Positions 1-7,108 of a DNA stretch of 9,357 nucleotides are shown here, one piece after another. The notes under the pieces were generated by a model. The model ran no database searches. It was given only the letters and a program-made list of their open reading frames with translations, and was not told the origin of the DNA. The stretch is from UBA8444 sp964003875 (GTDB lineage: Bacteria > Bacteroidota > Bacteroidia > Flavobacteriales > UBA7312): the NCBI GenBank assembly GCA_964003875.1, contig CAXFLH010000060.1, forward strand, positions 1-9,357, read 5' to 3'. The position numbers were made by a program, and so were the translations under genes. Within the stretch, counting starts at the first letter, position 1. Each line of letters opens with the position of its first letter.

Positions 1-25
1 TCTTTTTTTAAATTATGTTTAAAAC

Positions 26-2308
26 TTGCGTCTCCACAACCTATTTCTATTACTTTTTAGTCTTCCCCTAATTATTCAGGCACAGACCAAAGCATATCAA
101 ATTAAAAGAGCTGAAACAAAACCTACAACAGATGGTAAAATAACAGCTAAAGAATGGGCTATGCATGATTTAGCTGGAGACTTTATAAGTTATTATCCTA
201 TTAGTGGTGCAACTATGCCTAGAGGTTTTAGAACAGAATGGAAAGCTACTTATGACAATCAATCCATCTATTTTGCGGTATCTATGTATGACCCTAGAGC
301 CGATAGTATAATGAGTCAATTGTGCAAACGAGATAGAATTGAAGGAAGTAACAACGACCACATTATTATTAGAATAAACCCTTATCAAGATGGACAAACC
401 GATTTTGGTTTTAAGCTATCGCCTTTAGGTGTTCAAGAAGATGTAAAATTCACGACAAGCAGAGAAGACTCAAATTGGGATATGGTTTGGAAAAGTGCTA
501 CTCACCGAAATGATAAGGGTTGGTATGCTGAGTTAGAAATCCCCTATTCTGCTCTGCGTTTTCCAAAAAGTGAAGTGCAAGATTGGAGTGTCAATATCGT
601 TAGACATATCAGAAGATACCGAGCATCATATGCTTGGAATCCCATAGATATTACCAATGAGAATATCAGTTCTCAAGCGGGTACAGTTAAAGGTTTCAAA
701 AATATAGAACCCCCTTTGCGACTATCATTTTTACCCTACATATCTTCTTACGCAACTAATTATGACGGAGAAACAGAGTATAGCTTTAATGGGGGTATGG
801 ACGTTAAGTATGGCATCAACGAAAGTTTTACCTTAGATATGACTTTGATACCTGATTTTGGTCAAGTAGGTTTTGACAATCAAGTACTAAACCTCTCTCC
901 TTTTGAAGTGCAATACGATGAGAAAAGACCGTTTTTTACTGAAGGAACAGAGTTGTTTGACAAAGGCTATCTTTTTTATTCTAGACGTATCAGTGATAAT
1001 CTGTTAAATGCCACCAAAGTAACAGGAAGAACTAAGAACAACTTAGGTGTAGGTATTCTAAATGCCGTAACTAACGAAACAGAAAACGACCCATTGAGTA
1101 ATTACAATATAGTTGTCCTTGACCAGTCTTTTACCAAAAACTCCTATCTAACATTTACCAATACTAATGTACAACGTAAAGGTGGCGATAAAGCTAATGT
1201 CACTGGATTACTATCAGTACTTAGAAACAAGAGTAATACCTATCAATTTTTTGGTAATTACAGATTTAGCCATATCAAAGATTCAGAAAATACTGATCAA
1301 GGTTTTGCATCCTACATGAATATCAGTAAGGTTGCTGGTAAGTTACAATTCGGACTAGCCAACAACATAGAGAGCGATACTTACAACCCCAACGATATGG
1401 GCTTTTTGTACAACAACAACGAGTTTAATACCTCGGCAGACATTAGTTACCGCATAACAGAATCTAATAAACGATTGGTCGATTTTAAATGCAATGTATC
1501 TGTAAGCTATGAGCAATTGTATAAACCACGTTTATTTAGTGAATTGAGCTATGAAGTGCGTCAGGTATCTACTTTCAGAAACTTTTTGACTTGGGGTGTT
1601 TCTTCTAGAGGTGATTTGACTGAAGGAAACGACTATTTTGAATCCAGAACTAGCATTGACGATGTCTTTAAACGTTCTAAAAAATACACTGCTCGTATGT
1701 TTTTCTCTAGTGATTATCGAAAAAAACTAGCCCTTGACATTAGTTTTGGTGGTGGTCAAGCCCCTCTGTATAACGAGCATACCTTATTTTTCCGTATGTC
1801 GCCAAGAGTACGTTTTAGTGAGAAACTATTTATGTACTACGTCTTTTCGACCAGAATGACAGACAACGAAACGGGCTACATTACATCAGATAATGGCAAT
1901 TCTATTTTCTCAACTCGAAAAAAGCAATTCTTTACCAATGTACTAAAAGCCGAGTACGTGTTAAATACTAAGATGAGTTTTGATTTTAAATTCCGACACC
2001 ATTGGGAACAAGTGAGAAACTATTCCTTTCACACTTTAGACCATTATGGTTATTTGCAAGACAGCGATTATATTGGCGAAAACAACGTCAATTTTAACGC
2101 TTGGAATATCGATTTAAATTTCAACTATTGGTTTGCCCCTGCTAGTGAGATTGGTATCGTTTGGAAGAACTCCATTTTAACATCTGGTAGTCGAATAGAA
2201 AGCTATTACAAAGATAATTTAGAAGCCTTATTGAACAACCCTCAAGAGAATAGTTTATCTTTGAGACTTCGATACTTTTTAGATTATCAATATTTGAAAA
2301 AGAAGTGA
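26..2308 (+). CDS. DUF5916 domain protein with N-terminal CBM9-like domain, secreted or outer membrane
   Basis: Predicted envelope protein of 760 aa; biochemical role unknown. Residues 1-20 form a signal peptide (R2, then a hydrophobic Leu/Phe/Ile stretch ending IIQAQ). Residues about 25-200 resemble the carbohydrate-binding family 9-like domain that precedes DUF5916 (TDGKITAKEW, then IYFAVSMYDP). The DUF5916 hallmark lies near residues 297-320 (YDEKRPFFTEGTELF followed by LFYSRRI). The remainder is rich in alternating aromatic and polar strands and ends LRYFLDYQY, as expected for an outer-membrane beta barrel. The start is uncertain. TTG at 26 is the only early in-frame start, because an in-frame TAA stands at 20-22. 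An ATG at 15-17 is out of frame, but one extra base in the AAAA run at 21-24 would join it and give MFKNLRLHN. The stop overlaps the next gene by 4 nt (GTGA), indicating co-translation. Family assignment is confident, substrate is not. Confidence 0.88.
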   Translation: MRLHNLFLLLFSLPLIIQAQTKAYQIKRAETKPTTDGKITAKEWAMHDLAGDFISYYPISGATMPRGFRTEWKATYDNQSIYFAVSMYDPRADSIMSQLCKRDRIEGSNNDHIIIRINPYQDGQTDFGFKLSPLGVQEDVKFTTSREDSNWDMVWKSATHRNDKGWYAELEIPYSALRFPKSEVQDWSVNIVRHIRRYRASYAWNPIDITNENISSQAGTVKGFKNIEPPLRLSFLPYISSYATNYDGETEYSFNGGMDVKYGINESFTLDMTLIPDFGQVGFDNQVLNLSPFEVQYDEKRPFFTEGTELFDKGYLFYSRRISDNLLNATKVTGRTKNNLGVGILNAVTNETENDPLSNYNIVVLDQSFTKNSYLTFTNTNVQRKGGDKANVTGLLSVLRNKSNTYQFFGNYRFSHIKDSENTDQGFASYMNISKVAGKLQFGLANNIESDTYNPNDMGFLYNNNEFNTSADISYRITESNKRLVDFKCNVSVSYEQLYKPRLFSELSYEVRQVSTFRNFLTWGVSSRGDLTEGNDYFESRTSIDDVFKRSKKYTARMFFSSDYRKKLALDISFGGGQAPLYNEHTLFFRMSPRVRFSEKLFMYYVFSTRMTDNETGYITSDNGNSIFSTRKKQFFTNVLKAEYVLNTKMSFDFKFRHHWEQVRNYSFHTLDHYGYLQDSDYIGENNVNFNAWNIDLNFNYWFAPASEIGIVWKNSILTSGSRIESYYKDNLEALLNNPQENSLSLRLRYFLDYQYLKKK

Positions 2309-2955
2309 TAGCAGTCAAAGATATATACAAGAGTTATGGCGACTTAGAGGTACTTAAAGGACTAAATCTAAGTGTAGATTTTGGCGAAACCGTATCCATA
2401 GTAGGTGCATCAGGTGCTGGTAAAACTACCCTCTTGCAAATTATAGGCACACTTGACAAAGCAGATGCTGGGCAATTGTCAATCAACGGCACGGATTTAA
2501 CTCAACTTGACGATAAGCAATTATCTCAGTTTAGAAACGAATCCATAGGATTTGTCTTTCAATTTCACAATTTGTTATCTGAATTTACAGCCTTAGAAAA
2601 CATCTGTTTACCGGCCTTCATTAAGGGAACAAATCGTAAAGATGCCGAAAAACACGCTCAAGAGTTATTGACCATTCTTAACCTACAAGACAGAGCCCAC
2701 CACAAACCCAATGCCCTTTCTGGTGGCGAACAACAACGTGTAGCAGTAGCTCGAGCGTTAATCAACAATCCTTCAGTACTTCTAGCCGATGAACCCTCCG
2801 GAAACTTGGATTCTAAAAATGCCGATGAACTGCATCAATTGTTATTGAATCTCAACAAAGAAATGGGACAATCTTGTATTATTGTTACTCACAACACTGC
2901 TTTTGCAGATATGGCAGACCGTAAATTAACTATGGTCGATGGTATGATTCTGTAA
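2305..2955 (+). CDS. lolD: LolD-type ABC transporter ATP-binding protein
   Basis: Cytoplasmic ATPase subunit of the LolCDE/MacB class of ABC exporters, which in known cases drives release of lipoproteins from the inner membrane. The 216 aa length is usual for LolD. Visible motifs are Walker A GASGAGKTT (34-42), Q-loop Q86 within FVFQFHNLLSEFTALEN (the wording typical of LolD), signature LSGGEQQ (138-144), Walker B VLLADEP (158-164), D-loop around 168-170, and switch histidine H196 in IIVTHN. The start is GTG at 2305, inside the stop of the upstream DUF5916 gene. It gives the usual MI-x-VKDIYKSYG beginning, so a GTG start is well supported. No LolC/LolE-type permease is encoded in the window, so the partner must lie elsewhere. 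A MacB-like or other export role cannot be excluded, but the Q-loop region favours LolD. Confidence 0.9.
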   Translation: MIAVKDIYKSYGDLEVLKGLNLSVDFGETVSIVGASGAGKTTLLQIIGTLDKADAGQLSINGTDLTQLDDKQLSQFRNESIGFVFQFHNLLSEFTALENICLPAFIKGTNRKDAEKHAQELLTILNLQDRAHHKPNALSGGEQQRVAVARALINNPSVLLADEPSGNLDSKNADELHQLLLNLNKEMGQSCIIVTHNTAFADMADRKLTMVDGMIL

Positions 2956-2984
2956 TTATATTTTACTAGTTATACTTTTTATAT

Positions 2985-2992
2985 TACCTTTG
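2985..2992 (+). promoter_or_regulatory. Bacteroidota -7 promoter box TACCTTTG upstream of the BatA-like gene
   Basis: The 44-nt gap between the LolD gene and the BatA-like gene contains an exact TAnnTTTG match, the known -7 consensus of the Bacteroidota primary sigma factor. No clear TTTG or TTG -33 element stands 19-21 nt upstream, where the sequence is TTTTACTAG. Transcription would begin only a few bases before ATG 3000, giving an almost leaderless transcript. This could be an internal promoter for the last two genes of the cluster. Confidence 0.45.
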
Positions 2993-2999
2993 CTTTTTA

Positions 3000-5003
3000 A
3001 TGAAGTTCCTGTACCCTCAATTTTTGTACGCCCTCGCTCTTGTAGCAATCCCTATCATTATTCATTTATTCAATTTCAGAAAGTTCCGTACGGTTTACTT
3101 TTCTAATGTACAGTTTTTAAAGTCTGTCAAAGAGAAAACCAAATCTCAATCTCAGCTCAAGCACTTACTCATATTACTCTCTAGGATATTAGCCATAACG
3201 GCATTAGTTTTAGCCTTTGCCCAACCCTATATTCCTGTCGATGAATCTAGCGAACAAGCTAAGAAATATGCTGTCAATATTTATATTGATAATTCCTTCA
3301 GTATGGACGCTGAAAATGAACAAGGCAGACTACTTTTAAACGCCAAGCAACACGCTCAAGCCATTGTTGATGTTTATGCTAGTAGCGATGAATTTTACTT
3401 GTTAAACAACGATTTTAGAGGCATTCAACAAAGAGCACTCAACAAAGAGCAATTCTCTAAAGCTTTGAATGCTATTGAGAGTTCGGCACGTACCCACACC
3501 CTCAATCAAATATACAAACGCCAAAAAAATATCCTTGAAAAGAGCTCATCGGAAAAAAAAGATATTTATATCATTTCTGATTTTCAAAACACCATTTCGG
3601 ATTTAGATATCCATAGTCAAGATTCCCTCTATTCTGTTAGATTAGTTTCAGTAAAACCTTACACCAACGCCAATTTGTATGTCGATAGCTGTTGGCTCAA
3701 CACACCTAATCCACAACTAGAACAAAATATAAGCCTTTTTGCTAGAGTAAAAAATAATAACTCTGAAGAAAAAAGAGAAGTCAATATAGGCTTAGAAGTC
3801 GACGGACAACAAAAAGCTATAGCTACTAAAGAAATCGCTAATGAAGACATTATTGAACTGAACTTTACAGTCAATACGGTAGGTTGGCACAAGGGAAAAT
3901 TGAGTTTACAAGATTATCCCATTAGTTTTGATGATGACTTCTATTTTAGTTTTGAGGTAAAACCCCAACTGAATGTTCAGCACATTTATGAGAGTACTTC
4001 TCAAGCCTCACTAGAAAAACTCTTTGCTAAGGATAGCTATTTCAATTATAGCAAACAAAATGTTAAGCAAATCAATTACAGCAGTATGAACCAATCTCAG
4101 CTTATCATTTTAGATGGTTTAAAAGACTTATCCTCTGGCTTTCAGGAAAGTCTTAAAAATGCCATAGAGAAAGGCTCGTCAGTACTCGTGTTCCCAAATG
4201 CTGACTTAAATACTGCAACTTATAAGACCTTTAGTCAATTGTTAAATATTGATCACTATGAAAAGTTGAACGAACAAGAAATAAAAATACAATCTCTAGA
4301 AGATAAACACCCCCTATTTGATGGTGTTTTCGAAACGATTGATGAGCGTTTGAACTTTCCGAAAGTCAAGCAATATTATACCATCGGTCAGCAGTCACGA
4401 AGTGTAGGCGTACCCATTCTTAAACTAGAAGATAACAATAGCTTTTTGAACGAATACCAATTGTCCAAAGGCAAGGTTTACCTTTCTTCTGTTGGTCTCG
4501 ATGATAGCTTTGGTAATTTTAGTAAACACGCTTTGTTTGTACCCATACTCTACAATATCGCTTCCTATGCTGGTGGTAAACAAAATTTATTCTATACCAT
4601 AGGACAAGAAAATATTCCTATTTCAACAAGGACTTTCGAAAGCCCTATGCGTTTGTTTAACTACAATAGTGAGATAATACCCGAAGTTAGCCCAAGTGGC
4701 TTGTGGTTAGCCAATCAGATAACTGAGGCTAATCATTACGAACTCAAAGATAATAAACATGAAACTAAGGCTTTTCTCAGCTTTAACTACAACCGAACAG
4801 AAAGTGATTTGACCTTAGCAGATGAGGAAAGTTTAAGAAATCTTAGTGAACAACAAGCCAATGTCTTTTTTCTAGATAGTAAATTGGACAATTTGAGCAA
4901 GTACCTTCAAAATTTAAATACAGGTATTCCCTTGTGGCTTAGTTGTATCCTACTCACCCTATTCTTTTTATTGATAGAAACCCTTTTAATACGATTATTA
5001 TGA
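3000..5003 (+). CDS. BatA-like inner-membrane protein with vWA domain
   Basis: A 667-aa membrane protein of the aerotolerance-regulator (BatA) N-terminal family. The molecular role is unproven, but Bat proteins are linked to envelope stress tolerance. Residues 1-80 are the BatA double-membrane module: helix 1 about 7-24 (followed by FNFRKFRTVYFSNVQFL), helix 2 about 54-74, then QPYIP. A von Willebrand A domain follows from about residue 90. The MIDAS metal-site motif DNSFS is at 97-101, with possible further ligands near T165 and in YIISDF (D194). The central region (about 360-420, with QLIILDGL and GSSVLVFPN) looks like a Rossmann or glutaminase-like fold common in long BatA-domain proteins. 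A final helix (about 645-663) anchors the C-terminus, so the bulk is probably periplasmic. ATG 3000 is the natural start. The stop overlaps the following gene by 4 nt (ATGA). No BatB, BatC, BatD or MoxR gene is adjacent, so this is a lone long BatA-type protein rather than part of a Bat operon. Confidence 0.87.
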   Translation: MKFLYPQFLYALALVAIPIIIHLFNFRKFRTVYFSNVQFLKSVKEKTKSQSQLKHLLILLSRILAITALVLAFAQPYIPVDESSEQAKKYAVNIYIDNSFSMDAENEQGRLLLNAKQHAQAIVDVYASSDEFYLLNNDFRGIQQRALNKEQFSKALNAIESSARTHTLNQIYKRQKNILEKSSSEKKDIYIISDFQNTISDLDIHSQDSLYSVRLVSVKPYTNANLYVDSCWLNTPNPQLEQNISLFARVKNNNSEEKREVNIGLEVDGQQKAIATKEIANEDIIELNFTVNTVGWHKGKLSLQDYPISFDDDFYFSFEVKPQLNVQHIYESTSQASLEKLFAKDSYFNYSKQNVKQINYSSMNQSQLIILDGLKDLSSGFQESLKNAIEKGSSVLVFPNADLNTATYKTFSQLLNIDHYEKLNEQEIKIQSLEDKHPLFDGVFETIDERLNFPKVKQYYTIGQQSRSVGVPILKLEDNNSFLNEYQLSKGKVYLSSVGLDDSFGNFSKHALFVPILYNIASYAGGKQNLFYTIGQENIPISTRTFESPMRLFNYNSEIIPEVSPSGLWLANQITEANHYELKDNKHETKAFLSFNYNRTESDLTLADEESLRNLSEQQANVFFLDSKLDNLSKYLQNLNTGIPLWLSCILLTLFFLLIETLLIRLL

Positions 5004-6262
5004 GCATATTATTTCAATCCGTTAAAGTGATAGATTCACAATCCAAGTACAACAACAAAACCGTAGATGTCTTGGTCAACAAAGGTGTCATTGAATCCAT
5101 TGGTAAAAACATTGAACCACCCAAAAGGTGTAAAATCATACACGGTAAGGGACTGCATCTATCGCCCGGCTTGATGGATATGCACGTTAATTATAGAGAT
5201 CCCGGTTACGATTGGAAAGAAGATTTGAATACAGGAATACAAGCCTCAGCAAAAGGAGGCTTTACCTCAGTACTCTGTATGCCTAGCAACAATCCGAGTA
5301 CTAATAGCAAAGTACAAGTCGATTATATCCGAAATGCTACTAAAGGTAGTGTAGTAGAAGTCTTACCAGCAGGTAATGTTACGGTAGACCATCAAGGCCA
5401 ACAACTCACAGATCTTTATGAAATGAGCCAATCGGGAGCAAAAGCATTTACTGACGACAGAAACAGTATTCAGAAAGCAGATGTGATGAAGTTAGCCCTA
5501 CTCTATACCAAGAACTTTGACGGACTAGTCATGAATCAGCCTAACGATAAAACCATTAGCTCTGAAGGTAAAATGAACGAAGGCATAGCCAGTACAAAAC
5601 TAGGTTTGAAAGGTATACCAGCACTTGCCGAAGAAGTGATGTTAGGTAGAGACATCGAATTGCTAGAATATACCCAAGGTAAATTTCACGCTAGTAGAAT
5701 TTCTACTAAAAAAAGTGTGGAACTTATCCGAGAAGCTAAGAAAAAAGGCATGAATGTAAGTGCCGATGTGGCCATACATAATCTAATTTTACAAGACGAA
5801 GATTGTGCCACTTTCGATAGCAATTACAAGGTATTTCCACCTCTAAGAACCTCTGAAGATATACAAGCCTTGATAGAAGGTTTAAAAGATGGTACCATTG
5901 ACGCTATTTGTTCTGACCACTACCCTGAAGATGTAGAACATAAAGTACTGACTTTCGACCACGCCAATTTTGGTATCATAGGAGCACAAACGGTTTTACC
6001 TCTAGCCCTAGAATTGCAAGAAGAATTGGGGCTCCATACCATTATTGATGCCCTGAGTCACAATCCTAGAAAACTTCTCGGAATACACTGCCCGACTATA
6101 GAAGAAGGTGCAGAAGCCAACCTATGTTGTTTTAGTACTAGCGACGAATGGACCTTTAATGAAGAAAGTATCGTATCTAAATCCAAAAATACGCCTTTCC
6201 TCAACCGAACTTTCAAAACGAAAGTATGGGGAACGATTAAAGGTTCATTAAGTACCTTTTAA
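5000..6262 (+). CDS. Dihydroorotase-family protein, probably catalytically inactive (PyrC-like)
   Basis: A 420-aa amidohydrolase of the type I dihydroorotase family; true members close the carbamoyl-aspartate ring in pyrimidine synthesis. The family scaffold is clear: PGLMDMHVNYRDPG (56-69), GGFTSVLCMP (86-95), TDDR (151-154), LGLKGIPALAEEVML (201-215), PPLRT (280-284) and DGTIDAICSDHYPE (297-310). The metal ligands have decayed. HxH is H62-V-N64, the HxED histidine is Q180 (NQPND), and the HVST histidine is R233 (RISTKKS). Only D153 and D306 remain at metal positions. Substrate contacts also differ (MPSNNP for MPNTNP, E310 for the histidine of DHAPH). It is therefore likely a non-catalytic homologue, like PyrC' partners of aspartate transcarbamoylase. 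The start is ATG 5000, overlapping the BatA-like stop; an ATG at 4943 would add 19 residues encoded inside the upstream gene and is rejected. Automated pipelines would probably call it dihydroorotase. Confidence 0.88.
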   Translation: MSILFQSVKVIDSQSKYNNKTVDVLVNKGVIESIGKNIEPPKRCKIIHGKGLHLSPGLMDMHVNYRDPGYDWKEDLNTGIQASAKGGFTSVLCMPSNNPSTNSKVQVDYIRNATKGSVVEVLPAGNVTVDHQGQQLTDLYEMSQSGAKAFTDDRNSIQKADVMKLALLYTKNFDGLVMNQPNDKTISSEGKMNEGIASTKLGLKGIPALAEEVMLGRDIELLEYTQGKFHASRISTKKSVELIREAKKKGMNVSADVAIHNLILQDEDCATFDSNYKVFPPLRTSEDIQALIEGLKDGTIDAICSDHYPEDVEHKVLTFDHANFGIIGAQTVLPLALELQEELGLHTIIDALSHNPRKLLGIHCPTIEEGAEANLCCFSTSDEWTFNEESIVSKSKNTPFLNRTFKTKVWGTIKGSLSTF

Positions 6263-7023
6263 AAGTCTATACTCAAACCGTCGTATGCCAATTGTATATT
6301 TTGTGGTAAGCCCCTATTAACGCTATGGTGGTCGCCCATAAGGTGACTAATGTGGGTCAAATAAGCCGACTCTGCTCCCACTTTTTGAGACAGCTCTACG
6401 GCTTCGTCTAAAGTGAAATGAGAAATGTGTTTTTCTTTTCTTAAAGCACTAACTATAAGAATTTTACATCCTATTATCTTTTGTAATTGTTTATCATCAA
6501 TATAATTCACATCAGTTATGTAAACAAAGTCATTTATACGAAAACCCAAGACCTTCATTTTATGGTGCATCAGCTCAATGCTTTGAAAAGGAATATCGCC
6601 AATGCTAAAATTAGATTCTGCATCTATGGTATGCAATTGCACTTTGGGAATACCGGGGTATTGATAGGCCGAAAAGACATAATGAAATTCTCGTTTTAGG
6701 GCTTCTTGAACCCTATTGGTAGCATAAATGGGCATTTCCTTTTTGAACTTGAAATTAAAAGCCCTGACATCGTCCATTCCTGCTATATGATCTTTATGCT
6801 CGTGAGTAAACAAGACAGCATCTAATTTTTGGACATTTTCTCTCAACATCTGTTGTCTAAAATCAGGGCCTGTATCTATGACTACCGTAGTATTGTCACT
6901 TTCTATCAAGACAGACGTTCTGAGGCGTTTATCCTCGCTATGCACCGATGTACACACCTCACACTGACAGCCAATGACGGGTACGCCTTGAGAAGTCCCT
7001 GTACCTAATAAAGTGATTTTCAT
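6259..7023 (-). CDS. PhnP-like MBL-fold metal-dependent hydrolase
   Basis: A 254-aa cytoplasmic metallo-beta-lactamase-fold enzyme of the PhnP-like branch; characterised PhnP is a cyclic-phosphate phosphodiesterase. The N-terminal MKITLLGTGTSQGVP is typical of the branch. C19-x-C21-x2-C24 matches the cysteine cluster that holds a structural zinc in PhnP. The catalytic di-metal signature is THEHKDH (73-79: H74, H76, D78, H79). Further likely ligands are H153, D171 (YITDVNYI) and H224 (LTHISH). No phosphonate-utilisation genes are nearby, so the substrate is not known and the phnP name is not warranted. It converges on the dihydroorotase-like gene, and the two stop codons share the palindrome TTAA at 6259-6262. 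Upstream lies the 85-nt divergent spacer. On the minus strand only a weak TATTTTTA box (7050 to 7043) resembles a promoter. Confidence 0.9.
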   Translation of the reverse strand: MKITLLGTGTSQGVPVIGCQCEVCTSVHSEDKRLRTSVLIESDNTTVVIDTGPDFRQQMLRENVQKLDAVLFTHEHKDHIAGMDDVRAFNFKFKKEMPIYATNRVQEALKREFHYVFSAYQYPGIPKVQLHTIDAESNFSIGDIPFQSIELMHHKMKVLGFRINDFVYITDVNYIDDKQLQKIIGCKILIVSALRKEKHISHFTLDEAVELSQKVGAESAYLTHISHLMGDHHSVNRGLPQNIQLAYDGLSIDF

Positions 7024-7062
7024 TGATTCGAAAAATTTTGTCTAAAAATAACACTATTATAG

Positions 7063-7092
7063 TTGTTATTTAACATTCTGTTTTTACATTTG
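7063..7092 (+). promoter_or_regulatory. Bacteroidota-type promoter (TTG - 19 nt - TACATTTG)
   Basis: In the divergent spacer 7024-7108, TTG (7063-7065) is followed after 19 nt by TACATTTG (7085-7092). This matches the -33 TTG and -7 TAnnTTTG elements of Bacteroidota housekeeping promoters with normal spacing. Transcription would start around 7097-7099, giving a leader of roughly 10-12 nt before ATG 7109. It is the best-supported promoter in the window. Confidence 0.65.
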
Positions 7093-7108
7093 CTAAAAGT
7101 ATCTAAGT

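Noticed and set aside
4943..4999. Longer start (ATG 4943) for the dihydroorotase-like gene
   Set aside because: The extra 19 residues come from the other frame of the region encoding the BatA-like C-terminal helix. ATG 5000 gives a normal family N-terminus and the typical ATGA overlap.
6239..6260. AAAGGT...ACCTTT hairpin with T run as terminator of the dihydroorotase-like gene
   Set aside because: The stem is only 6 bp with a 9-nt loop inside the coding sequence and the T run is short. Too weak to call.
6487..6699. Plus-strand 70-codon open frame
   Set aside because: It lies wholly antisense inside the MBL hydrolase gene and has no recognisable protein features.
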